In this document: piece by piece, positions 1 through 4,809 of the stretch
Position numbering within the stretch: position 1 is the stretch's first letter
Layout: the number at the start of each line of letters is the position of its first letter
Assembly: GCA_900544465.1 (NCBI GenBank)
Contig: UQVT01000113.1
Span: forward strand, 1 to 6,524
Source: an uncultured Collinsella sp.
Lineage (GTDB): Bacteria; Actinomycetota; Coriobacteriia; Coriobacteriales; Coriobacteriaceae
Length of the DNA: 6,524 nt
Direction of reading: 5' to 3'
Program-made: the position numbers and the translations under genes
The notes under the pieces: generated by a model
Databases searched by the model: none
The model's input: only the letters and a program-made list of their open reading frames with translations
What the model was told of the DNA's origin: nothing

Positions 1-964
1 CCGTCACTACGCTCACGTTGACTGCCCGGGCCACGCTGACTACGTCAAGAACATGATCTCCGGTGCTGCTCAGATGGACGGCGCTATCCTGGTCATCGCC
101 GCTACCGACGGCCCCATGGCTCAGACCCGCGAGCACATCCTGCTCGCCCGTCAGGTCGGCGTTCCCTACATCGTCGTCTTCCTGAACAAGTGCGACATGG
201 TCGACGATGACGAGCTCATCGACCTCGTCGAGATGGAGACCCGTGAGCTCCTCTCCGAGTACGATTTCCCCGGCGACGACATCCCCGTCATCCGCGGTTC
301 CGCTCTGGGCGCTCTCGAGGGCGACGCCAAGTGGATGGACGCTATCCGCGAGCTCATGAACGCCGTCGACGAGTACATCCCGACGCCTGCTCGTAACAAC
401 GACCTCCCGTTCCTGATGGCCGTTGAGGACGTTATGACCATCTCCGGCCGTGGTACCGTTGCTACCGGCCGTGTCGAGCGCGGTGAGCTCAAGCTCAACG
501 AGCCCGTCGAGATCGTCGGCATCAAGGATACCCAGAACACCGTCGTTACCGGTATCGAGATGTTCCGTAAGTCCATGGACTTCTGCGAGGCTGGCGACAA
601 CGTCGGTCTGCTGCTCCGCGGCATCAAGCGCGAGGACATCGAGCGCGGCCAGGTTCTCTGCAAGCCCGGTTCGGTTACCCCGCACACCAAGTTCACCGGT
701 GAGATCTACGTTCTGACCAAGGAGGAGGGCGGCCGTCACACCCCGTTCTTCGATGGTTATCGTCCTCAGTTCTACTTCCGTACCACCGACGTTACCGGTA
801 CGGTCAAGCTCCCCGAGGGCACCGAGATGGCTATGCCTGGTGACCACATCACCATCGAGGGCGACCTCATCCACCCGATCGCCATGGAGGAGGGCCTGCG
901 CTTCGCTATCCGCGAGGGTGGCCACACCGTCGGTTCGGGCATCGTCTCCACGATCATTGAGTAA
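1..964 (+). CDS. tuf: Elongation factor Tu, 3' part (5' end off window)
   Basis: EF-Tu is the cytoplasmic GTPase that delivers aminoacyl-tRNA to the ribosomal A site. The reading frame is open from base 2, giving 320 residues from RHYAHVDCPGH to the TAA at 962-964. By alignment from memory with the ~394-residue E. coli protein, about 74 residues, including the P-loop and switch I, lie off the left edge. The visible GTPase motifs are DCPGH (G3, with the catalytic His), NKCD (G4) and GSAL (G5). Domain 2 starts near the FLMAVEDV segment, and domain 3 includes GGRHTPFF, YRPQFYFRTTDVTG and GLRFAIREGG. The ATG at 53 is an internal Met, not the start. A strong terminator follows 27 nt after the stop. 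One small oddity is His in the EGGHTVG motif, where E. coli has Arg381. The identity is certain; whether this is the only tuf copy cannot be seen. Confidence 0.98.
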   Translation, partial: RHYAHVDCPGHADYVKNMISGAAQMDGAILVIAATDGPMAQTREHILLARQVGVPYIVVFLNKCDMVDDDELIDLVEMETRELLSEYDFPGDDIPVIRGSALGALEGDAKWMDAIRELMNAVDEYIPTPARNNDLPFLMAVEDVMTISGRGTVATGRVERGELKLNEPVEIVGIKDTQNTVVTGIEMFRKSMDFCEAGDNVGLLLRGIKREDIERGQVLCKPGSVTPHTKFTGEIYVLTKEEGGRHTPFFDGYRPQFYFRTTDVTGTVKLPEGTEMAMPGDHITIEGDLIHPIAMEEGLRFAIREGGHTVGSGIVSTIIE

Positions 965-991
965 ATTAGCTCTTTGATATAGCTGACTTAG

Positions 992-1028
992 AGAACCCGG
1001 CACTTATATGGGTGCCGGGTTCTTTTCT
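992..1028 (+). terminator. Rho-independent terminator after tuf
   Basis: A 12-bp perfect stem (992-1003 paired with 1012-1023, core GAACCCGGCAC / GTGCCGGGTTC) encloses an 8-nt loop and runs into TTTTCT. It lies 27 nt after the tuf stop and separates tuf from rpmG. The AACCCGG core recurs in the terminator after rplA. Confidence 0.9.
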
Positions 1029-1168
1029 GCAATGGATATTGAGCCGTTGCTGGTGTCGAGAGGATCGATAATGGTCCTGGATGCACCGTCGATTAGCTCT
1101 CGATGGCTTCATTGATGTGTTCCAAATATGAATGGATCCACCGAGAACCAATTGACTCGAGGTTTTCA

Positions 1169-1196
1169 TTGACAGCACTTACGTGGAGCTGATAAA
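1169..1196 (+). promoter_or_regulatory. Predicted sigma70-type promoter of rpmG-trnW
   Basis: A perfect -35 hexamer TTGACA (1169-1174) is followed after 16 nt by GATAAA (1191-1196) as the -10. Transcription would start near 1203, about 40 nt before the rpmG start. The site lies downstream of the tuf terminator, where a new promoter is needed. The stretch between terminator and promoter (1029-1168) shows no gene, only weak hairpins. Confidence 0.65.
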
Positions 1197-1243
1197 GTAA
1201 CAACTCGTGCCCGTACGGGGCGGAAATGAAAGGTTCAGGATAC

Positions 1244-1393
1244 ATGCGTACTCTAGTTACTCTTGCGTGCACTGAGTGCAAGCGCCGCAACTATACGACC
1301 ACCAAGAACAAGTCGACCATGCCTGATCGTATGGAGATCAAGAAGTATTGCCCCTGGTGCCGTCACCACACGCTGCACAAAGAGACTCGCTAG
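1244..1393 (+). CDS. rpmG: 50S ribosomal protein L33, zinc-ribbon form
   Basis: L33 is a small protein of the large ribosomal subunit near the E site. The frame encodes 49 residues beginning MRTLVTLACTEC and ending TLHKETR, which matches the family in length and in the TTKNK and KKYCPWC segments. Two CxxC pairs (Cys9/Cys12 and Cys36/Cys39) identify the zinc-binding form. An in-frame ATG at 1226 would add MKGSGY. I prefer 1244 because it gives the conserved MR-x-x-VTLAC start and places GAAAGG (1228-1233) 10 nt upstream. The gene lies 13 nt before tRNA-Trp and is presumably cotranscribed with it. Paralogues without cysteines are common in zinc-regulated systems, but none is visible here. Confidence 0.95.
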   Translation: MRTLVTLACTECKRRNYTTTKNKSTMPDRMEIKKYCPWCRHHTLHKETR

Positions 1394-1406
1394 TCTCTAG
1401 TCACAT

Positions 1407-1482
1407 ACGCCAGTAGTTCAATTGGTAGAGCATCGGTCTCCAAAACCGAGTGTTGAGGGTTCGAGTCCTTCCTGGCGTGCCA
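1407..1482 (+). tRNA. trnW: tRNA-Trp (CCA anticodon)
   Basis: A full 76-nt cloverleaf can be drawn. The acceptor stem ACGCCAG (1407-1413) pairs with CTGGCGT (1472-1478). The D stem is GTTC/GAGC around a loop with GG. The anticodon stem (1433-1437/1445-1449) holds loop CTCCAAA with anticodon CCA at 1440-1442. The T stem (1455-1459/1467-1471) holds loop TTCGAGT. The 3' CCA is encoded (1480-1482), after discriminator G1479. A tRNA-Trp between rpmG and secE is a common bacterial arrangement. Confidence 0.97.
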
Positions 1483-1491
1483 GTCATTATT

Positions 1492-1522
1492 CCGTAAGCT
1501 CCCACTTGGGGGCTTACGGTTT
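1492..1522 (+). terminator. Terminator-like hairpin after tRNA-Trp, weak T-tract
   Basis: A 12-bp stem (1492-1503 with 1508-1519, CCGTAAGC / GCTTACGG core, one G-T pair) has a 4-nt ACTT loop and is followed only by TTTAC. The stem is strong but the U-tract is short. It may act as a partial terminator between the rpmG-tRNA transcript and secE, or protect the tRNA precursor 3' end. Confidence 0.6.
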
Positions 1523-1535
1523 ACTCATGTATAAG
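1506..1535 (+). promoter_or_regulatory. Possible secE-nusG promoter
   Basis: TATAAG (1530-1535) is a good -10 match. The -35 is poor (TTGGGG at 1506-1511, spacer 18) and overlaps the right arm of the preceding hairpin. Transcription would start near 1542, only about 17 nt before the secE ATG. This is a tentative call; secE may simply be reached by readthrough. Confidence 0.3.
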
Positions 1536-1558
1536 CGCATTGCGCGGAGGTAACCCAA

Positions 1559-1897
1559 ATGGCCAACAAGAAGAACAAGAAGAAGGCTCAGCAGCCGGCA
1601 CCTGCCAACAGCGCTGCCGCCAACTCCAAGGTTGAGGCCAAGAAGGCCGTTGCCAAGAAGAACGAGAAGGCTGCGAAGTCCAAGAAGAACGAGAAGCCTG
1701 GTTTCTTCGCCCGCACCAAGAAGTATTTCGCTTCGGTCAAGTCCGAGATGAAGCGTGTCACGTGGCCCGATAAGAAGGAGCTCGTGAACTACTCGGTCGT
1801 CGTTTGCGCTTCTCTGGTCGTCGTCGGCGTCGTCATCGCTCTGCTCGATGCTGGCTTTGGCGAGGCTCTTGCTCTGTTCTCTGGATTGAGGGGCTAA
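1559..1897 (+). CDS. secE: Preprotein translocase subunit SecE
   Basis: SecE is the clamp subunit of the SecYEG protein-conducting channel in the cytoplasmic membrane. The product has 112 residues. Residues 1-47 are a Lys/Ala/Asn-rich, probably disordered cytoplasmic extension. Residues 48-70 carry the SecE signature, including the amphipathic helix and the SEMKRVTWP motif. Residues 77-97 form the single transmembrane helix. This is the short, one-helix type of SecE with an extended N-terminus, as is usual in Actinobacteria. The start is fixed by GGAGG (1546-1550), 8 nt before the ATG. The stop lies 3 nt before nusG, so the two are cotranscribed. The identity is secure from the signature and from the adjoining nusG. 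Confidence 0.97.
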   Translation: MANKKNKKKAQQPAPANSAAANSKVEAKKAVAKKNEKAAKSKKNEKPGFFARTKKYFASVKSEMKRVTWPDKKELVNYSVVVCASLVVVGVVIALLDAGFGEALALFSGLRG

Positions 1898-1900
1898 ACC

Positions 1901-2437
1901 ATGTCTAAGCGTTGGTACGTCGTTCACACTTACTCCGGATACGAGAACCGCGTAAAGTCCGATCTCGAGCATCGTATCGAGACCATGGGCATGCAGGACC
2001 GTATCTTTGATATCGAGATTCCTATGGAGCGCGTCACCGAGATCAAAGAGGGTGGCAAGCGCGAGACCAAGGATTCCAAGATTTTCCCGGGTTATGTCCT
2101 GGTCCGCATGGAGATGGATGATGATGCTTGGACGTGTGTTCGCAACACGCCCGGCGTCACCGGTTTCCTGGGCGGCAACGGTAAGCCCGCACCGCTTTCC
2201 CGCGATGAGTACAATAAGATGACTCGTCGTCTCGGTAAGGGCGATTCGCCCAAGCGCACCTCGGTTGATATTCAGGTCGGCACGTCCGTCCGCGTCACCG
2301 ATGGCCCGCTTACCGACTTTGATGGCAAGGTCTCCGAGGTTAACACCGAGGCTGGCAAGCTCAAGGTCACGCTGATGATCTTTGGCCGCGAGACGCCGGT
2401 CGAGTTGGACTTTAACCAGGTCGCTGTCATCGCTTAA
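1901..2437 (+). CDS. nusG: Transcription termination/antitermination factor NusG
   Basis: NusG binds RNA polymerase over the cleft, affects pausing and Rho termination, and can couple polymerase to ribosomal protein S10. The 178-residue product is close to the E. coli length (181). The NGN domain covers about residues 3-112, beginning KRWYVVHTYSGYE with IFPGYVLVRM at 61-70 and RNTPGVTGFLG at 81-91. A linker follows, then the KOW domain (about 126-178), with VRVTDGPLTDFDGKV at 130-144 and VELDFNQV near the end. No large domain II insertion is present. The RBS GAGGGG (1888-1893) lies inside the end of secE, 7 nt before the ATG. A gap of 120 nt separates it from rplK. Confidence 0.98.
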   Translation: MSKRWYVVHTYSGYENRVKSDLEHRIETMGMQDRIFDIEIPMERVTEIKEGGKRETKDSKIFPGYVLVRMEMDDDAWTCVRNTPGVTGFLGGNGKPAPLSRDEYNKMTRRLGKGDSPKRTSVDIQVGTSVRVTDGPLTDFDGKVSEVNTEAGKLKVTLMIFGRETPVELDFNQVAVIA

Positions 2438-2544
2438 GTTTTCGTCCGTTCGCGCGAGCGTGCTTCTTCTGTGACTGCTCATCTCAGGAGTGCTTCTAAC
2501 ACGTGCGTGCTTACGATATAGCAAGTACTTCACACTCGTGATTC

Positions 2545-2551
2545 GAAAGGA
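2545..2551 (+). promoter_or_regulatory. rplK ribosome binding site (decides the start)
   Basis: GAAAGGA sits directly against an in-frame ATG at 2552 but 6 nt before the ATG at 2558. The spacing and the conserved L11 N-terminus (MAEKKVANVIKLQ) both favour 2558. Confidence 0.8.
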
Positions 2552-2557
2552 ATGACC

Positions 2558-2986
2558 ATGGCTGAGAAGAAGGTTGCCAACGTCATTAAGCTCCAGATTC
2601 CTGCTGGTGCAGCTAACCCCGCTCCTCCCGTCGGCCCCGCCCTGGGCGCTGCTGGCGTGAACATCATGCAGTTCTGCCAGGCCTTTAACGCCGAGACGCA
2701 GGACAAGAAGGGCGACATCATCCCCGTTGAGATCTCTGTCTACGAGGATAAGTCCTTCTCCTTCATCACCAAGACCCCGCCGGCGGCTCACCTCATCAAG
2801 AAGGAGCTGAACCTCAAGTCTGGTTCCGCTAAGCCCCAGGCCGACAAGGTTGGTCAGCTCTCCCAGGAGCAGCTCACCAAGATCGCCGAGATCAAGATGC
2901 CGGACCTCAATGCCAACGACATTGACGCCGCCAAGAAGATCATCGCCGGTACCGCCCGTTCCATGGGCGTCACCATCGCTGAGTAG
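2558..2986 (+). CDS. rplK: 50S ribosomal protein L11
   Basis: L11 forms the base of the GTPase-associated stalk with L10 and 23S helices 43/44. It is the site of thiostrepton action and is needed for RelA activation. The product has 142 residues, the same length as in E. coli. The N-terminal domain carries PPVGPALG (23-30) and GVNIMQFCQAFNA, with a proline-rich face that matches the thiostrepton-contact region. The linker carries KTPPAA (72-77). The C-terminal rRNA-binding domain ends with IAGTARSMG (129-137). The upstream ATG at 2552 would add only MT and has no proper RBS spacing. A 117-nt gap with several hairpins separates it from rplA. Confidence 0.98.
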   Translation: MAEKKVANVIKLQIPAGAANPAPPVGPALGAAGVNIMQFCQAFNAETQDKKGDIIPVEISVYEDKSFSFITKTPPAAHLIKKELNLKSGSAKPQADKVGQLSQEQLTKIAEIKMPDLNANDIDAAKKIIAGTARSMGVTIAE

Positions 2987-3003
2987 CGATTTCTTATGGT
3001 AAC

Positions 3004-3053
3004 GACGGGTGCTCCGAGCGGGGCGCCCGTTAAATGTGTGCAATAGGGCACAC
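3004..3053 (+). other. Two tandem hairpins in the rplK-rplA intergenic region
   Basis: Hairpin 1 pairs 3005-3015 with 3020-3030 (ACGGGTGCTCC / GGGGCGCCCGT, 11 bp with two G-U, loop GAGC). Hairpin 2 pairs GTGTGC (3036-3041) with GCACAC (3048-3053) around a 6-nt loop. Neither is followed by a T-run, so neither looks like an intrinsic terminator. They may be processing or mRNA-stability structures upstream of the L1 site. The structure is seen directly; the role is unknown. Confidence 0.5.
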
Positions 3054-3060
3054 GATACGA

Positions 3061-3090
3061 TGTGGGAGGGCTCACGCCCGTTTAACCACA
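3061..3090 (+). promoter_or_regulatory. Candidate ribosomal protein L1 binding site in the rplA leader
   Basis: The outer stem TGTGG (3061-3065) pairs with CCACA (3086-3090). An asymmetric internal loop follows, GA (3066-3067) opposite GTTTAA (3080-3085). The inner stem GGGC (3068-3071) pairs with GCCC (3076-3079) around TCAC. The strand GTGGGAGG followed by a 3' strand ending in A-CCAC closely resembles the L1-binding helix 76/77 of 23S rRNA, as I recall it. L1 is known to repress its own mRNA in several bacteria through such a mimic. The last paired base overlaps the rplA Shine-Dalgarno, so L1 binding would block initiation. The fold is seen directly; the regulatory role is inferred. Confidence 0.7.
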
Positions 3091-3096
3091 GGAGGT
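3090..3096 (+). promoter_or_regulatory. rplA ribosome binding site (decides the start)
   Basis: AGGAGGT lies 7-8 nt before the ATG at 3104 but only 1-2 nt before an in-frame ATG at 3098. This supports the MAKHGK start over MHMAKHGK. Its first base is the last base of the candidate L1 site stem. Confidence 0.85.
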
Positions 3097-3103
3097 AATG
3101 CAC

Positions 3104-3811
3104 ATGGCTAAGCATGGTAAGAGCTATAACGCCGCTGCCGAGAAGATCGACCGCGCCACGCTCTACACCCCCCTTCAGGCTGCCAAGCTCATCAAGGAGC
3201 TCGACACCGCCAAGTTCGACGAGACCGTCGAGGCCCACTTCCGTCTGGGCATCGATACTCGTAAGGCTGACCAGAACATCCGTGGTTCCATCTCCCTGCC
3301 CCACGGCACCGGCAAGACCGTTCGTGTTGCCGTCTTCGCCGAGGGCGAGAAGGCCCGCGAGGCTGAGGCTGCCGGCGCCGATATCATCGGTTCCGACGAG
3401 CTCGTCGCCCAGATCCAGAAGGGCGAGATCAACTTCGACGCCGCTATCGCTACGCCGAACATGATGGCCAAGGTTGGCCGCATCGGTAAGATCCTTGGTC
3501 CCCGTGGCCTCATGCCGAACCCCAAGCTCGGCACCGTGACCATGGACGTCGCCAAGATGGTCTCCGAGCTCAAGGCTGGCCGCGTTGAGTACCGCGCCGA
3601 CCGCTACGGCATCTGCCACGTGCCCCTGGGCAAGAAGTCCTTCTCTGAGCAGCAGCTCGTCGAGAACTACGCTGCCCTGTACACCGAGATCCTGCGCGTC
3701 AAGCCCTCTTCTGCTAAGGGCAAGTACGTCAAGTCCATCTCCGTGTCTTCCACCATGGGCCCTGGCGTCAAGGTCGATCCCGCTGTCCAGCGTGACTTCC
3801 TGGCTGAGTAA
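3104..3811 (+). CDS. rplA: 50S ribosomal protein L1
   Basis: L1 forms the mobile stalk at the E-site side of the 50S subunit, helps eject deacylated tRNA, and is the translational repressor of its own operon in well-studied bacteria. The product has 235 residues (E. coli 234). Domain I is formed by the N- and C-terminal parts. The L1 signature lies in residues 115-148, including ATPNMMAKVGRIGKILGPRG and LMPNPKLGTV. The C-terminal STMGPG has Thr217-Met218, residues important for RNA binding in the family. A candidate L1-binding hairpin lies immediately upstream of its RBS. It is the last gene of this plus-strand cluster: a terminator follows at 3848, and rplJ/rplL are not next to it. Confidence 0.98.
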   Translation: MAKHGKSYNAAAEKIDRATLYTPLQAAKLIKELDTAKFDETVEAHFRLGIDTRKADQNIRGSISLPHGTGKTVRVAVFAEGEKAREAEAAGADIIGSDELVAQIQKGEINFDAAIATPNMMAKVGRIGKILGPRGLMPNPKLGTVTMDVAKMVSELKAGRVEYRADRYGICHVPLGKKSFSEQQLVENYAALYTEILRVKPSSAKGKYVKSISVSSTMGPGVKVDPAVQRDFLAE

Positions 3812-3847
3812 CTGCTAGTTACTGCCTGAGCAAAGCAAGCATTGCTA

Positions 3848-3886
3848 AAGAAACCCGGTTCTGCCTTGTGCAGGACCGGGTTTCTT
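3848..3886 (+). terminator. Rho-independent terminator after rplA (works on both strands)
   Basis: A 17-bp stem (3848-3864 with 3870-3886, one G-T pair, loop CTTGT) has its U-tract TTTCTT within the distal arm. The other strand also ends in a T-rich arm, so it could terminate transcripts from the convergent minus-strand genes as well. It begins 36 nt after the rplA stop. Confidence 0.88.
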
Positions 3887-3899
3887 GCTATCTCGGGTC

Positions 3900-3940
3900 A
3901 AAACCACCACAAAGGGGACAGGCACCTTTGTGGTGGTTTT
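3900..3940. repeat. REP-like perfect palindrome with GGGGACAGGCACC core
   Basis: Arms of 16 bp (3900-3915, AAAACCACCACAAAGG, and 3925-3940) are perfectly complementary around a 9-nt loop, GGACAGGCA. A GGGGACAGGCACC core with palindromic flanks is, from memory, a frequent intergenic repeat in Coriobacteriia and some other phyla, of the kind moved by REP-associated tyrosine transposases (RAYT, IS200-like). Only one copy is in this window, so its repetitive nature is inferred. The T4 end on each strand could also let it serve as a bidirectional terminator between the convergent genes. Confidence 0.7.
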
Positions 3941-3974
3941 GGCACTTTGGCGTCAATGTTATGGCATCGCAGCG

Positions 3975-4074
3975 AGCCGGTTCCAAGTGCCCCATCTCGC
4001 CCCGAAAGAGGAGCGACGCGTACTTTGGTACGCGAGCGACGGTTTGAGGGGCGAGATGGGGTGCTTGGGGCCGG
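3975..4074. repeat. 100-bp nested palindrome flanked by 7-bp direct repeats (MITE-like)
   Basis: Long arms 3976-4003 and 4048-4075 pair over 28 positions, 24 Watson-Crick and 4 G-T. They share one dyad axis with an inner 7-bp stem (4017-4023/4028-4034) that has loop TTTG. The intervening 13 x 13 nt is mostly unpaired. CGCAGCG stands at both 3968-3974 and 4075-4081, like a target-site duplication. Inside, GAGCGAC is directly repeated (4011-4017, 4034-4040) around the palindrome GCGTAC-TTTG-GTACGC. No ORF of substance lies within. It could be a non-autonomous mobile hairpin, a REP/BIME-type element or a structured RNA. The structure is certain; the class is not. Confidence 0.65.
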
Positions 4075-4098
4075 CGCAGCGTCAAGCCTTAAAGGTGG

Positions 4099-4809
4099 TT
4101 ACCAGGGCGTTCTTGCGGTAGAGGACTCAATGGCCTCGTGGCGCTTGAGCTCGCGGCGCATGGTTTGCGAGTTGAGCCAGGCTGCCTGCCAGCCACGGAT
4201 GGGGTAGCGCGTCTGGTCGAGCTCAAACTGCGTATAGCCGCAGGCGTTGATGATCGTCGTTCCACACACATGCTGCCGCTCGCGCTGAAAATCGTAACCG
4301 TAGCTTTGGTGTACATGCCCATGCACCATGTAGTCGGCTCCCCAGGACTCAAGCGCCGTGTTAAAGCACTCAAACCCTCGATGCGGTAGATCGTCCAGAT
4401 CACCCATACCGGCGGCGGGCGCATGGGTAAGCAGAATGTCGCACCCGCCGACCATCCTAACCTTACGCGACAGCTTACGCATACGCTTGGACATCTCGCG
4501 TTCGGTGTACATGTTGGCGCCGTCGCGATAACGCATGGACCCGCCAAGGCCCGCAATGCGAATCCCTCGGTACGTGTACACGCTGTCTTCTACGCAGATA
4601 CATCCGCCCGGTGCATGACGTGCGTAGCGGTCATCGTGATTGCCACGCACGTAGATGAGCGGTTTGTTGATGACCGTAACCAAAAACTCAAGATAGTCCG
4701 GGTCCAGATCGCCGGCGGACAAAATCAGGTCGACGCCCTCAAAGCGTTCCTTGCGAAAGCACTCCCAAAGGCATCGTTCTTCGGTATCGGCTATGGCAAG
4801 GATTTTCAT
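4099..4809 (-). CDS. Calcineurin-like metallophosphoesterase (D-T-E subfamily)
   Basis: This is a probable cytoplasmic two-metal phosphoesterase; its substrate cannot be told from sequence. The 236-residue product has the motif series in order: Asp8 in IADTEE (motif I), Gly33-Asp34 in SAGDLD (II), GNHDD at 57-61 region (III), Thr128-His129-Ala-Pro (IV), and GHVH at 164-167 (V). Motif I reads D-T-E where the classical form is D-x-H, so the usual first metal-binding His is replaced. I recall homologues in Firmicutes and Actinobacteria that share this DTE start and the LGGSMRYR and NMYTE segments, so it is a subfamily trait rather than damage. No signal peptide or membrane segment is seen. Its ATG overlaps the stop of the upstream gene (ATGA, 4806-4809) and no Shine-Dalgarno is evident, suggesting termination-reinitiation. 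Its stop is 24 nt from the 100-bp palindrome. Confidence 0.88.
   Translation of the reverse strand: MKILAIADTEERCLWECFRKERFEGVDLILSAGDLDPDYLEFLVTVINKPLIYVRGNHDDRYARHAPGGCICVEDSVYTYRGIRIAGLGGSMRYRDGANMYTEREMSKRMRKLSRKVRMVGGCDILLTHAPAAGMGDLDDLPHRGFECFNTALESWGADYMVHGHVHQSYGYDFQRERQHVCGTTIINACGYTQFELDQTRYPIRGWQAAWLNSQTMRRELKRHEAIESSTARTPW

Noticed and set aside
1039..1072. Second promoter upstream of rpmG (TTGAGC and GATAAT)
   Set aside because: The spacer would be 22 nt, too long, and the alternative -35 gives 14 nt. The site at 1169-1196 is much better.
966..1290. Two short minus-strand frames between tuf and rpmG
   Set aside because: They overlap the tuf terminator, the predicted promoter and rpmG, with no coding signal.
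2438..2557. L1-binding motif sought in the rplK leader, as in E. coli
   Set aside because: No GGGAG/ACCAC helix mimic was found there; the convincing match is only upstream of rplA.
1514..3619. 701-codon open frame on the minus strand across secE, nusG, rplK and rplA
   Set aside because: It is antisense to four certain genes. The composition (Leu/Gly/Asp/Ala-rich) is the usual mirror of strongly biased codons, and it shows no domain or RBS.
3897..4081. CRISPR-like array from repeated palindromes
   Set aside because: The two palindromes differ in sequence and there is no regularly spaced direct repeat.
3888..4085. Minus-strand frame of 65 codons in the intergenic repeats
   Set aside because: It consists almost entirely of palindrome sequence, with repeated peptide pieces encoded by the two arms; no RBS or family.
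3842..4207. Plus-strand frame of 121 codons running through the terminator and palindromes
   Set aside because: It starts inside the rplA terminator, crosses both repeats and ends inside the phosphoesterase gene. Repeat DNA often lacks stops by chance.
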